A stretch of 64,000 bases of DNA from CAZBUH01 sp964495095 (lineage in GTDB: Bacteria; Bacillota; Clostridia; Oscillospirales; Oscillospiraceae): NCBI GenBank assembly GCA_964495095.1, contig CAZBUH010000001.1, forward strand, positions 4,766-68,765, in the 5' to 3' direction. The notes below the pieces were generated by a model. That model was given only the letters and a program-made list of their open reading frames with translations. It was not told the origin of the DNA and ran no database searches. A program made the translations under genes and the position numbers. Shown piece by piece: positions 26,103 through 34,114 of this stretch; position 1 is the first letter of the stretch, and each line of letters begins with the position of its first letter.

Positions 26103-27460
26103 TTCAAAGCGTATTTCAGCGCATCGCTGATGGTTTTTGCCCGGAACACCTCAAGCTCCGGCGGTATGGACAGGCTTCCCCGGACATAGGCCGGGATTAT
26201 ACATCTTTTAAAACCCATCCGGGCGGTTTCGGAAAGGCGCTGATTCATTGAATTTACAGATCTCAGCTCCCCTGTAAGGCCCACCTCCCCTATCGCCGCA
26301 ATATCGTCCCCTACCGGTCGGTCGCGGTAGCTTGAGGCAATGGCGATAATTGTGGGCAGATCCGCCCCGGGCTCGTTGAGATTTAGGCCGCCGATTACAT
26401 TTATATACGCGTCGCATGAGCCAACACGCATACCGCCGCGTTTTTCCAAAACCGCCAGCAGCAGCATGGCACGGTTAAAATCCACGCCGTTTGTGGTACG
26501 CCGCGGCACATTGAAGCTCGTAGGCGTCACCAGCGCCTGCACTTCGGCCAGCACCGGCCGTGTGCCCTCGATTACACAGGCGACGCAGGTGCCCGGTGAA
26601 TTCGCAGGGCGCTCAGACAGGAGCATTTCAGAGGGGTTTGAAACGCCGGCAAGGCCCACATCGAGCATTTCAAAAACGCCTATTTCGTTTGTGGAGCCAA
26701 AACGGTTTTTAGCCGCCCGCAGGACCCGGTAGCTCATGTTCTGCTCCCCTTCAAAATACAGGACGCAGTCCACCATATGCTCTAAAACCTTCGGCCCTGC
26801 GATGGCCCCTTCCTTGTTTACGTGGCCGACTACAAAAACCGTTATATTTTCCCCTTTTGCAAGCCGCATAAGGGCCATTGTGCAGTCCTTAACCTGCCCC
26901 ACACTGCCGGGGGCGGAGCTTAATTCCTCGTTATACAGGGTTTGGATTGAGTCTATAATAAGGATATCCGGCTTTACGGTATCGGCAGAGCTGAGAATCT
27001 CCGCCAAATTTGTCTCAGCCAGTATATACAGGTCGCCGCCGCTGACCCCTAAACGCTGGGCCCTCATTTTTACCTGTCGCTGAGATTCCTCGCCTGTGAC
27101 GTATAATATTCTGGCGGCTTTGCCCAGCTCCTGGCATATCTGCAGAAGCAGTGTCGATTTACCTATGCCCGGTGCGCCGCCAACCAGCACCAGAGAGCCC
27201 TTGACAGCGCCGCCGCCCAATACCCGATCGAGCTCAGACATACCGGTTGAAAAACGTATTTCCTCCGCAGCGTCCAGCTTATCAATGGGCGTGGCGGAAT
27301 TATTCGCCCTTGGCGCCGACGCGGCTTTTGAAGCCGGTTTTACAGGCTGTACGGTCTGCTCCACCAAGGTGTTCCAGCTCCCGCAGCCAGGGCACTTTCC
27401 CATCCATTTCGGCGTTTCATATCCACATTCGTTACAGTAAAATACGGTTTTAGCTTTCAT
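26099..27460 (-). CDS. radA: DNA repair protein RadA (Sms)
   Basis: This RecA-like ATPase promotes branch migration during recombination. The 453 residues comprise an N-terminal zinc finger (CNECGYETPKWMGKCPGCG), an ATPase core with Walker A GGAPGIGKST, the RadA-specific KNRFGSTNEIG motif, and a C-terminal Lon-protease-like domain. It overlaps the end of cwlD by 11 bases and is the last gene of the minus-strand operon. Length and all motifs are standard. Confidence 0.96.
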   Translation of the reverse strand: MKAKTVFYCNECGYETPKWMGKCPGCGSWNTLVEQTVQPVKPASKAASAPRANNSATPIDKLDAAEEIRFSTGMSELDRVLGGGAVKGSLVLVGGAPGIGKSTLLLQICQELGKAARILYVTGEESQRQVKMRAQRLGVSGGDLYILAETNLAEILSSADTVKPDILIIDSIQTLYNEELSSAPGSVGQVKDCTMALMRLAKGENITVFVVGHVNKEGAIAGPKVLEHMVDCVLYFEGEQNMSYRVLRAAKNRFGSTNEIGVFEMLDVGLAGVSNPSEMLLSERPANSPGTCVACVIEGTRPVLAEVQALVTPTSFNVPRRTTNGVDFNRAMLLLAVLEKRGGMRVGSCDAYINVIGGLNLNEPGADLPTIIAIASSYRDRPVGDDIAAIGEVGLTGELRSVNSMNQRLSETARMGFKRCIIPAYVRGSLSIPPELEVFRAKTISDALKYALN

Positions 27461-28190
27461 CTGTGTCCCCCAAATAAATCTCCTTAAAAATATCCCTTGA
27501 GGAGAGGTATGACGCGCCTATTACGGCGGCAGTTTTAAGCTGATATTCCTTTGTCCTCAAAAGCGGCTCCTCAGTGGGATTTGATAAAAAGCCGCACTCA
27601 ACAAGCACTCCCGGACAGCGGATATTATTCATAATATAGATGCTGCCCTGTATTTGGGCGGCGGTCCTGTAGTTTTCGGGGTTCAAAGCGCTGATAAGGT
27701 TATCCTGAAGCGTTTCGGCAAACTCGCGGCTTCCGTCTGTGGGAGCGTAAAGGGCCTGCGCGCCGAATGGCGACGGGCCGGTATACTGATTTTGGTGTAT
27801 GCTGATAAGTACGGAATTCGGCGTGGAATTGATAAGCTCCAGCCTGTTTTTCTGGTCGGCGGTCTTTTTGGCCTTGATGGTATCGGCGCTGTCAGGATAG
27901 TCGATGCTCTCGCTGTCTCTCGTCATTACCGTGTTAATGCCAAAAAAGTTCATCATATCGCGCAGCTTCAGGGAAATAGCCAGATTGATTTCGCTCTCAT
28001 AGGCGCCTGTGACCGACACTGCCCCGCCGTCCTCGCCTCCGTGGCCCGGGTCTATTATAAGCGTCAGGTCTTTGACGCCAGTAAAGGCCGGCTCTGAACG
28101 GAGCCAGTTAAAATATATCAAAGTCCCAAGGATTATGGCGGTAAAAACCATCCCGGCGCAAAACAGCGCCGCTTTTCTCTCCACACCCAT
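27450..28190 (-). CDS. cwlD: N-acetylmuramoyl-L-alanine amidase CwlD
   Basis: CwlD removes the peptide side chain from muramic acid in spore cortex, the first step toward muramic-delta-lactam, which germination enzymes recognise. The 246-residue protein has an N-terminal membrane anchor (about 8-28) and an Amidase_3 domain. Zinc ligands are His in IDPGHGGEDGG, Glu in YESEINLA and His in SIHQNQ, with catalytic Glu in LVECGFLSNPTEE. ATG 28190 is preferred over ATG 28196 because it is spaced seven bases from GGAGGG. Its presence supports a spore-former. CwlD fits better than a vegetative amidase, from size and architecture. Confidence 0.88.
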   Translation of the reverse strand: MGVERKAALFCAGMVFTAIILGTLIYFNWLRSEPAFTGVKDLTLIIDPGHGGEDGGAVSVTGAYESEINLAISLKLRDMMNFFGINTVMTRDSESIDYPDSADTIKAKKTADQKNRLELINSTPNSVLISIHQNQYTGPSPFGAQALYAPTDGSREFAETLQDNLISALNPENYRTAAQIQGSIYIMNNIRCPGVLVECGFLSNPTEEPLLRTKEYQLKTAAVIGASYLSSRDIFKEIYLGDTDES

Positions 28191-28231
28191 ATTCATCCCT
28201 CCGGAATAAGAATATGAGCAGAGTTCGGGTT

Positions 28232-28780
28232 TTATCTCAGATTCTCATAGTTTTTGTCATTTACAAATACTATCTTATCAAAAAGCCGCGTCCCCTTATA
28301 GCCCAGCCTGTAGGCTATGGAAGCGGTGACCGGCGCGAAAACCAGCGGGATAAAATACGCCGCTTTTGTTCCCTCGGCAAGGAGATTTACCACATAGCAG
28401 AAAAACAGGTATATCCATCTGTATGCCTGTCCAAAGAAATCCCCTTTAGTATAAAATATAAGCACTGCCGCCAGAATAAGCCCGGGTATCTGGGAGATTA
28501 TCGAGGCCTTGAGGCCCTTGAGCTTATCCTCTTTTATGTGGCCGTACTTCACAAGGTTATAATCACGCTGTCCCGTGCGCCATGCGTCCACGTAGATACA
28601 CGCAATATAGACGGCGGTAGAGAGTATGGTCGCAATTATGACTGACGGCGTATCGCCCATGAGCTGTGCAGTAAGCACAAGTACAAAAAGGTATATGACC
28701 ATCGCTATGATGTGTACCGTCCATATTTTCAGCGTAAAAAGGCCGATGCTGCTTTTAGGCTGTTTGCCGGAAGAACTCAT
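28232..28780 (-). CDS. Hypothetical four-to-five-helix membrane protein upstream of cwlD
   Basis: This 182-residue protein has hydrophobic segments at about 18-40, 45-65, 95-112, 120-140 and 145-160. Between them is a polar loop with GQRDYNLVKYGHIKEDKLKG. I do not recognise the family. It is the first gene of the unit with cwlD and radA and has its own promoter and a GGAG site. The position before cwlD suggests, but does not show, a link to sporulation or envelope. Confidence 0.65.
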   Translation of the reverse strand: MSSSGKQPKSSIGLFTLKIWTVHIIAMVIYLFVLVLTAQLMGDTPSVIIATILSTAVYIACIYVDAWRTGQRDYNLVKYGHIKEDKLKGLKASIISQIPGLILAAVLIFYTKGDFFGQAYRWIYLFFCYVVNLLAEGTKAAYFIPLVFAPVTASIAYRLGYKGTRLFDKIVFVNDKNYENLR

Positions 28781-28820
28781 AATAAAAACTCCTTTACCTG
28801 CCGCTGTGCTTGTACTTTAA

Positions 28821-28849
28821 ATTGTATCATAAACTGCAATAATTAACAA
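28821..28849 (-). promoter_or_regulatory. Promoter for the membrane protein-cwlD-radA operon
   Basis: On the minus strand, TTGTTA (28849-28844) and TACAAT (28826-28821) are separated by 17 bases, with TGA extending the -10. Confidence 0.65.
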
Positions 28850-28891
28850 GCGCAAAACCGTGCACGGGGCCAGATTTGTATCTTTTTGCGA

Positions 28892-28920
28892 TAGACTGGA
28901 AACGCCGCTGCTGATATAAT
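28892..28920 (+). promoter_or_regulatory. pfkA promoter
   Basis: TAGACT (28892-28897) and a perfect TATAAT (28915-28920) are spaced by 17 bases, with TGA as an extended -10. Confidence 0.65.
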
Positions 28921-28961
28921 GGCGTTGACCAAAAAAATCAGATGATTGGAGAGTGGCTGCT

Positions 28962-29933
28962 TTGGCAAAAAGAATCGGCGTACTTACAAGCGGCGGTGAC
29001 GCACCGGGTATGAATTCCGCGATAGCCGCCGTGGTCGATACCGCCAATTCCATGGGCATAGAATGTGTAGGTATCAGGCGCGGCTACAGCGGGCTTATCA
29101 ATAACGATATATTCCCCCTCGATTTGGAATTTGTAAGCGCTATCGGCTCCCGCGGCGGCACGGCCCTGTATACGGCAAGAAGCGAGGAGTTTAAAACGCC
29201 CGAGGGGCTTAAACGGGCGGCTGACAACTGCAAATTCATGGGCATAGACAGTCTTGTAGCGATTGGCGGTGACGGCACCTTCCGCGGCGCGCTGGCCCTT
29301 TCAAAACACGGCGTTTCAGTTGTAGCCATTCCCGGTACGATAGATAATGACATCCCCTGTACAGAGTACACCATCGGTTTCGACACCGCCTGCAACACGG
29401 CCATCGAGATGGTGGATAAGCTCCGGGACACTATGAAATCCCATGAGCGCTGCTCTGTTGTGGAGGTAATGGGACACAGATCAGGAAATCTTGCCCTGAA
29501 TGTTGGCATTGCCTGCTCCGCGGCGGCTGTGCTTATTCCGGAGCATAATATTGATTTTAAAAATGACGTAATTGAGAAAATACGTAGCGCAAGGCTCCGC
29601 GGCGGCACACATTTTACGGTTATAGTGGCCGAGGGCGCGGCATCCGGCAATGAGATTGGGCAGAAGATACTGGAGGAGACCGGGATAGATACCCGCGTCA
29701 CTGTACTGGGCCATGTTCAGCGCGGCGGCTCCCCTAACGCCCACGACAGGATATCGGCGGCTCTTATGGGGTATCACGCGGTAAAGGTTTTGGCCTCAGG
29801 CGGGACCAACCGTGTAATCTGCCTGCGTGACGGAAAATACGTGGACATGGATATTACCGAGGCTCTGGATATCCCCTATCGGGTATGCGAAGAGCATCTT
29901 CTGGCTCTGGAGGCTATTGGCTCCGGAGTATAA
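28962..29933 (+). CDS. pfkA: ATP-dependent 6-phosphofructokinase PfkA
   Basis: This is the glycolytic enzyme phosphorylating fructose 6-phosphate with ATP. The donor loop GGDGT (102-106) and PGTIDND (124-130) keep the Gly residues that distinguish ATP from PPi enzymes. EVMGHRSGNLAL and HVQRGGSPNAHDR complete the active and effector sites. TTG 28962 is chosen because it lies eight bases after GGAGAG, whereas GTG 28953 abuts that site. The protein is 323 residues, normal for the bacterial form. It has its own promoter and terminator. A PPi-type paralogue is at 15275. Confidence 0.96.
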   Translation: MAKRIGVLTSGGDAPGMNSAIAAVVDTANSMGIECVGIRRGYSGLINNDIFPLDLEFVSAIGSRGGTALYTARSEEFKTPEGLKRAADNCKFMGIDSLVAIGGDGTFRGALALSKHGVSVVAIPGTIDNDIPCTEYTIGFDTACNTAIEMVDKLRDTMKSHERCSVVEVMGHRSGNLALNVGIACSAAAVLIPEHNIDFKNDVIEKIRSARLRGGTHFTVIVAEGAASGNEIGQKILEETGIDTRVTVLGHVQRGGSPNAHDRISAALMGYHAVKVLASGGTNRVICLRDGKYVDMDITEALDIPYRVCEEHLLALEAIGSGV

Positions 29934-29955
29934 TCCGGCATAACATCAATCCTTC

Positions 29956-29996
29956 TCCCCCCCGTCCGGTGTTTTATTCAGGATGGGGGGATTTTT
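29956..29996 (+). terminator. Intrinsic terminator after pfkA
   Basis: A stem of about ten pairs (CCCCCCGTCC with GGATGGGGGG, one G-U) is followed by ATTTTT. Confidence 0.88.
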
Positions 29997-29997
29997 G

Positions 29998-30210
29998 CAG
30001 ATGTCAGCTTCCATTAGAGAACACAACAGATAATCCCTATATAAATAACTGAATATCCTTCTTTTTAGAACGGACTGAAAGAATGAATAACCTACGGGCC
30101 TTGTGCGATGGAGATTGTGAACAAAAAATCATTTTCACACAACAGACAGGCTGCAGGGAGAAATCCCTGCCGTATCACTTCCGAAAAGTTTCCGAAATAC
30201 ACAGGGTGTA
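29998..30210. other. Gene-free A+T-rich stretch before the riboflavin cassette
   Basis: I see no gene or RNA family here. Composition is more A+T-rich than the left side. A small hairpin (GCAGGG with CCCTGC) lies near 30154-30171. The stretch may mark the left border of an acquired segment. Confidence 0.4.
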
Positions 30211-30239
30211 TTGAAAAGTCAAAAACAAAAATCTATAAT
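30211..30239 (+). promoter_or_regulatory. Promoter of the FMN-riboswitch/ribU transcript
   Basis: TTGAAA (30211-30216) and TATAAT (30234-30239) are spaced by exactly 17 bases. The predicted start falls about 16 bases before the riboswitch. Confidence 0.8.
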
Positions 30240-30261
30240 TTATCTGACAACTGAATAAGGG

Positions 30262-30394
30262 TATCTTCAGGGCAGGGTGAAATTCCCGATTGGCGGTATA
30301 GTCCGCGAGCGTGAAAACGCAGGATTTGGCATTGTTCGGATCAGGATTTGGTGAAATTCCAAAACCAACAGTATAGTCTGGATAGAAGAAGATA
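30262..30394 (+). promoter_or_regulatory. FMN riboswitch (RFN element)
   Basis: This is a canonical RFN aptamer. The closing helix pairs TATCTTC (30262-30268) with GAAGATA (30388-30394). The conserved blocks CAGGGCAGGGTGAAATTCCC, GGCGGTATAGTCCGCGAG, TTTGGTGAAATTCCAAAACC and AACAGTATAGTCTGGAT occur in the standard order. It sits between a sigma-A promoter and a terminator hairpin, so FMN binding most likely ends transcription before ribU. Confidence 0.97.
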
Positions 30395-30450
30395 AATCTC
30401 GTGTGTAAGCTGCTATTTTGCTAATATACGATGTTCCTTTGACTTTTTTC

Positions 30451-30487
30451 GCACCTGAAAGATATTTTTCAGGTGCAAATTTTATTT
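30451..30487 (+). terminator. Riboswitch-controlled terminator before ribU
   Basis: GCACCTGAAA (30451-30460) pairs with the segment ending at 30476, followed by a T-rich run. It lies between the aptamer and the ribU ribosome site and is the probable expression platform. Confidence 0.82.
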
Positions 30488-30504
30488 TACGGAGGCATTT
30501 AACT

Positions 30505-31155
30505 ATGGAAAGCAAAACAAAGAAAATGGCCACGATAGCAACGCTTGCAGCAATGGCGTTCGTAATGGTGACTTTCGTTCGTATTCCAGTTGTACTATTT
30601 TTGGAATATGAGCCTAAAGACATTATCATTACATTAGGCGGCTTTATATGGGGACCGCTGGCTTCTTTTATTGTTTCGGTAATTGTTTCATTGATTGAAT
30701 TGGTGACAATCAGCGAAGACGGAATTTTGGGATTTATTATGAATATCATATCGACCTGCGCGTTTGCCTGCACGGCAGCTTTTATTTACAAGAAGAAACG
30801 GACATTGTCTGGTGCTGTTATCGGTTTATGTGCGGGCACATTGTTGATGGTGGTAGTAATGCTGTTGTGGAACTATTTAATTACACCGATTTACATGGGA
30901 TTTCCTCGTGAAGCTGTTGCCGAACTACTTATTCCCGCTTTTCTTCCATTCAATTTGATTAAAGGCGGATTAAACGCAGCATTTACATTTATGCTTTATA
31001 AGCCGGTAACAACAGCATTACGAAAAACAGGATATATATCAGCTTCCCATAATGAACAAGCGCCAAAGAAAAAGCCGATTGGATTGTGGATACTTTTTGG
31101 AATAATCATTGTTACTTGTATTTTGCTTACATTATCATTAAATGGGATTATATGA
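30505..31155 (+). CDS. ribU: Riboflavin transporter RibU (ECF S component)
   Basis: RibU is the substrate-binding membrane subunit that captures riboflavin and works with the shared EcfA/A'/T module, which is not in this window. The 216-residue protein has six helices. The N-terminal KKMATIATLAAMAFVMV and the EYEPKDIIITLGGFIWGP region match RibU. ATG 30505 follows GGAGG at 30491. It is controlled by the FMN riboswitch, which independently supports the substrate. The gene is more A+T-rich than its surroundings. The next gene starts nine bases after its stop. Confidence 0.95.
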   Translation: MESKTKKMATIATLAAMAFVMVTFVRIPVVLFLEYEPKDIIITLGGFIWGPLASFIVSVIVSLIELVTISEDGILGFIMNIISTCAFACTAAFIYKKKRTLSGAVIGLCAGTLLMVVVMLLWNYLITPIYMGFPREAVAELLIPAFLPFNLIKGGLNAAFTFMLYKPVTTALRKTGYISASHNEQAPKKKPIGLWILFGIIIVTCILLTLSLNGII

Positions 31156-31164
31156 GGAAATATT

Positions 31165-31860
31165 ATGCAACGAATTTCAGATAATTCCCCATTATGTAAG
31201 TTTTCAGGTGAAGTAATACATGGGCGTGGCATAGGAAAGTTAGTCGGGATGCCAACGGCTAATCTGCAAATATCATCTGATGTGAAATTGCCGCCCAATG
31301 GGGTTTATATTACAAAAATTATATATAATAGCTACATATATTACGGGATAACCAATATAGGGACTCGTCCTACGATTGATACAGACAGCGAAATATCTGT
31401 TGAAACGCATATTCTTAACTTCAATCAAGGGATATATGGAGAGAGATTGGAAATTGAACTCTTTGAGATGCTTCGCAGTATCAGAAAATTTGAGGATTTT
31501 TCTTCTCTTTTAGAGCAGATACGAAAGGATTGCATTGCAACACAAGATTTTTTCGGCTTAGAAAGAACCTACTCACGGTTGCAGATGGATATTGAAAAAC
31601 ATCAAGCAAGAGTTGATAACCGAGAGGTCTGTCTATCAAACAAAGAATTTGATGTCTTGTATATGCTATATTCCAATCCCGATATTAGCTATACGAAAGA
31701 GCAAATTTATGAAGCTATCTGGCATGAGCCATCTATAGGCAATTGCCATGCCGTAGAAAATACTGTTTTTCAAATTAGAAAAAAGTGCAAAGCACTTGCA
31801 GAAAATGTTGAATTCATCAAAACTGTTGTTGGATACGGATATAAGTTTTGCAGCAATTAA
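31165..31860 (+). CDS. Riboflavin kinase domain fused to OmpR-type winged helix
   Basis: A 231-residue two-domain protein. Residues about 10-125 form a flavokinase domain as in the C-terminal half of RibF: MPTANL (29-34), NGVY (46-49), NIGTRPT (64-70), Glu80 in VETHILNF and a final FLR-KF-like stretch (FEMLRSIRKFEDF). No FAD-synthetase domain is present. After a helical linker, residues about 152-231 form an OmpR/PhoB-type DNA-binding winged helix (LSNKEFDVLYML, KEQIYEAIW, TVVGYGYKF). It follows ribU by nine bases under the same FMN riboswitch. The protein probably makes FMN and binds DNA; the regulatory role is inference. Confidence 0.87.
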   Translation: MQRISDNSPLCKFSGEVIHGRGIGKLVGMPTANLQISSDVKLPPNGVYITKIIYNSYIYYGITNIGTRPTIDTDSEISVETHILNFNQGIYGERLEIELFEMLRSIRKFEDFSSLLEQIRKDCIATQDFFGLERTYSRLQMDIEKHQARVDNREVCLSNKEFDVLYMLYSNPDISYTKEQIYEAIWHEPSIGNCHAVENTVFQIRKKCKALAENVEFIKTVVGYGYKFCSN

Positions 31861-31950
31861 AATGCAGACAACAATGACAACCGTTGAGGAAATCCGTACT
31901 TATGACCGAGTAGAGTTTAATTCCAAAATGGGATTTCACAGATACAAAGT

Positions 31951-31989
31951 TACCGGGGCAAAGCTGCAGCCCGCAGTTCTGCCCCGGTA
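31951..31989. terminator. GC-rich hairpin between the riboflavin cassette and the symporter gene
   Basis: TACCGGGGCA (31951-31960) pairs with TGCCCCGGTA (31980-31989), with an inner CTGC/GCAG helix. It lies between convergent stops. T tracts are modest on both sides. Confidence 0.6.
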
Positions 31990-31994
31990 TTCCA

Positions 31995-33353
31995 TTAAGC
32001 TTTTTTCAGTATTTTTTCTTTTTGGGAAAAGTATTCCCGCAGCATTTTGCAGACAACGCCCGACAGGCCTGTCACTCCTATGAGATTTGGAACGCACATA
32101 AGCCCGTTTAAGGCGTCGGAAATATCCCACAGCATTTCTGAAGTGCCGATACAGCCTAAAAACACCGCCAGTATTACGATGCAGTTATATACCGGCACCA
32201 GCCTTTCGCCGCCCAGATACCGGCAGCAGGTCCTGCCGTAGTGGGACCACCCAATTATAGTGGTAAAGGCGAACAGGGCTATGGCAGCGGCGATGCCGAT
32301 TCCGGCAAAATCTCCAAAGCCGTTTACAAACGCCCTTATTGTTATGGCCGCGCCGTTCATGCCGCAGTCGGTTATCTGGATGCCGGACGTCAAAATTACA
32401 AGCGCCGTCATGGTACAGATAACTATAGTGTCCACGAACACCTCAAAGCAGCCCCACATGGCCTGATCTATGCCGCTTTTCACCTCCGCCGAGGAGTGAG
32501 CCATAGCCGAGGAGCCGATTCCGGCCTCATTCGAGGATATGCCGCGGCTTATTCCAAACCGCACGGCCCTGGATGCGGCGACGCCCAGTATACCGCCCCG
32601 GACAGCGCTGCCCGCAAAGGCGTCCCGGAATATTGCCAATATTGCTTCCGGCAGCTTTGTGAAATTAAGCCCTATAAGAACCAGGCTGCCCAATATATAC
32701 AGTATCGCGGCGGCGGGCACTATCTTTTCCGCAGCTGCGCTTATTCTTTTTGCTCCGCCGAATATCACCGCGGCGGAGACCGCCGACAGAACTATGCCCG
32801 TGACGCAGGGCTTTACTCCAAACATGGTCTCCATGGCGGAGGAGACGGAATTTGACTGTACGCCGGCCCCGACTCCCAGAGAGGCGCCCAGGCACAGCAC
32901 TGCGTAAATTACGGCCAGCCATCTGCAATGCAGCCCCTTTTCAATGTAGACCATCGGCCCGCCTATCCACTGGCCGTCTTTTCCCATATATCTGTATCCG
33001 ACAGCAAGGGCTATCTCAAAAAACTTGGTCATCATGCCGAAAAGCGCCGACACCCACATCCAGAATACAGCCCCCGGCCCGCCGGAATATATAGCGACGG
33101 CAACGCCCACGATATTTCCCGTGCCGATTGTGGCCGCCAAGGCCGTACACAGCGCCTGAAACGGGGTTATGGCGTTCTTTTTGTTTTTATTTCCGCTCTT
33201 TATCGCCCCTATGGTGCCTTTCATCCACAGGGGGAATTTCTTAAATTGAAAAAATCCGGAACGGGCGGTAAAAAACACGCTCAGAATAAGCAGAATGGCG
33301 CACATAACAGGGCTCCACACAAAATTCCCAAGGGCCGACACAAAATTTCCCAT
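31995..33353 (-). CDS. Sodium:alanine symporter (AGCS family)
   Basis: A Na+-coupled importer of alanine, glycine or related amino acids, 452 residues with about eleven helices. Family signatures are ALAATIGTGNIVGVA followed by GGPGAVFWMW near residues 70-95, and SNEAGIGSSAMAHSSA in the middle. The frame extends far upstream, but ATG 33353 is preceded by GGAGGG and matches the family N-terminus, so the extension is rejected. It appears monocistronic. Confidence 0.93.
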   Translation of the reverse strand: MGNFVSALGNFVWSPVMCAILLILSVFFTARSGFFQFKKFPLWMKGTIGAIKSGNKNKKNAITPFQALCTALAATIGTGNIVGVAVAIYSGGPGAVFWMWVSALFGMMTKFFEIALAVGYRYMGKDGQWIGGPMVYIEKGLHCRWLAVIYAVLCLGASLGVGAGVQSNSVSSAMETMFGVKPCVTGIVLSAVSAAVIFGGAKRISAAAEKIVPAAAILYILGSLVLIGLNFTKLPEAILAIFRDAFAGSAVRGGILGVAASRAVRFGISRGISSNEAGIGSSAMAHSSAEVKSGIDQAMWGCFEVFVDTIVICTMTALVILTSGIQITDCGMNGAAITIRAFVNGFGDFAGIGIAAAIALFAFTTIIGWSHYGRTCCRYLGGERLVPVYNCIVILAVFLGCIGTSEMLWDISDALNGLMCVPNLIGVTGLSGVVCKMLREYFSQKEKILKKA

Positions 33354-33392
33354 AGCGCTTCCCTCCTTCTTGTCCAAAATATGAACTGAGAA

Positions 33393-33432
33393 GCAGAAAA
33401 ATACCGCCCGTCCGGTTTTTCCGGGCGGGCGG
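33393..33432 (-). terminator. Terminator after the TIGR03936-type gene
   Basis: A 12-pair GC-rich stem (33404-33415 with 33421-33432, one G-U) is followed on the minus strand by TATTTTT. Confidence 0.88.
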
Positions 33433-33448
33433 CTTCGTCGCAGGGATA

Positions 33449-34114
33449 TTATCTGAACACATTCATATCCGAATCCAGCACTTCCATTCGCTTGAATTCC
33501 GTGAAATCCGGAGCCAGAAACGGCTTTTTCTGTTCGATTGCTGAAATTATATTGTTTGGATTCAAGGCCGGATTCTGAGCTGAAATTACGGCTCTTACAA
33601 AGATTCCCGTATCGGACAGTTTGGAAAACAGGATGGCGTTTATACACGGGATAATGTCAAAATCCGTTATGCCCTTTTTCGATTTTTTCTGTATCACCAG
33701 ATTATCGCCGGTGAAAAGGCTGTTAAGCTCCCCGCAGGCGCTGTCAGGGACGCCCTTATCGTATGTGAGCAGACCGCAGATCTCCAGCCAGGCTATTTCC
33801 TTTAATTTGCGCTCGGCCTCATAGACCTTTACGACAGTTATGCCGGAGGGCATGGAGGCGTTCATCATTTCCGGAACCTTTTCAAGGGGGATGTCGCTTA
33901 AAAGCTCAAAATCCATTAGCTCGCACTGGCTCTCACATCCCACTGAAAGCGGCAGCGCGATTGAGATAAACGGGTGCGGGTTAAATCCCTCTGTGTGCTT
34001 TACGCTTAGGCCGGAGCGTATAAAAACCCTCTGCATGGTGCGCATAAGGTCAAGATGGGAGATATACTGGGCAAGCCCTTCCTTGTAAAACAGCATTCTG
34101 TGCTTATTATTCAT
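33449..34114 (-). CDS. TIGR03936/DUF2344 radical-SAM-associated protein
   Basis: A 221-residue protein of the DUF2344 family, which almost always accompanies the TIGR03960 radical SAM protein or is fused to it. The N-terminus has the family pattern YKEGLAQYISHLDLMRTMQR, then GFNPHPFISIALPLSVGCES. It overlaps the end of the radical SAM gene by eight bases, so the two are translationally coupled. The biochemical role is unknown; a link to tRNA or ribosome modification has been suspected from context only. Confidence 0.9.
   Translation of the reverse strand: MNNKHRMLFYKEGLAQYISHLDLMRTMQRVFIRSGLSVKHTEGFNPHPFISIALPLSVGCESQCELMDFELLSDIPLEKVPEMMNASMPSGITVVKVYEAERKLKEIAWLEICGLLTYDKGVPDSACGELNSLFTGDNLVIQKKSKKGITDFDIIPCINAILFSKLSDTGIFVRAVISAQNPALNPNNIISAIEQKKPFLAPDFTEFKRMEVLDSDMNVFR

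Noticed and set aside
33354..33647. N-terminal extension of the alanine symporter frame
   Set aside because: The extension crosses the terminator of the upstream gene and is not hydrophobic or family-like; ATG 33353 has GGAGGG.
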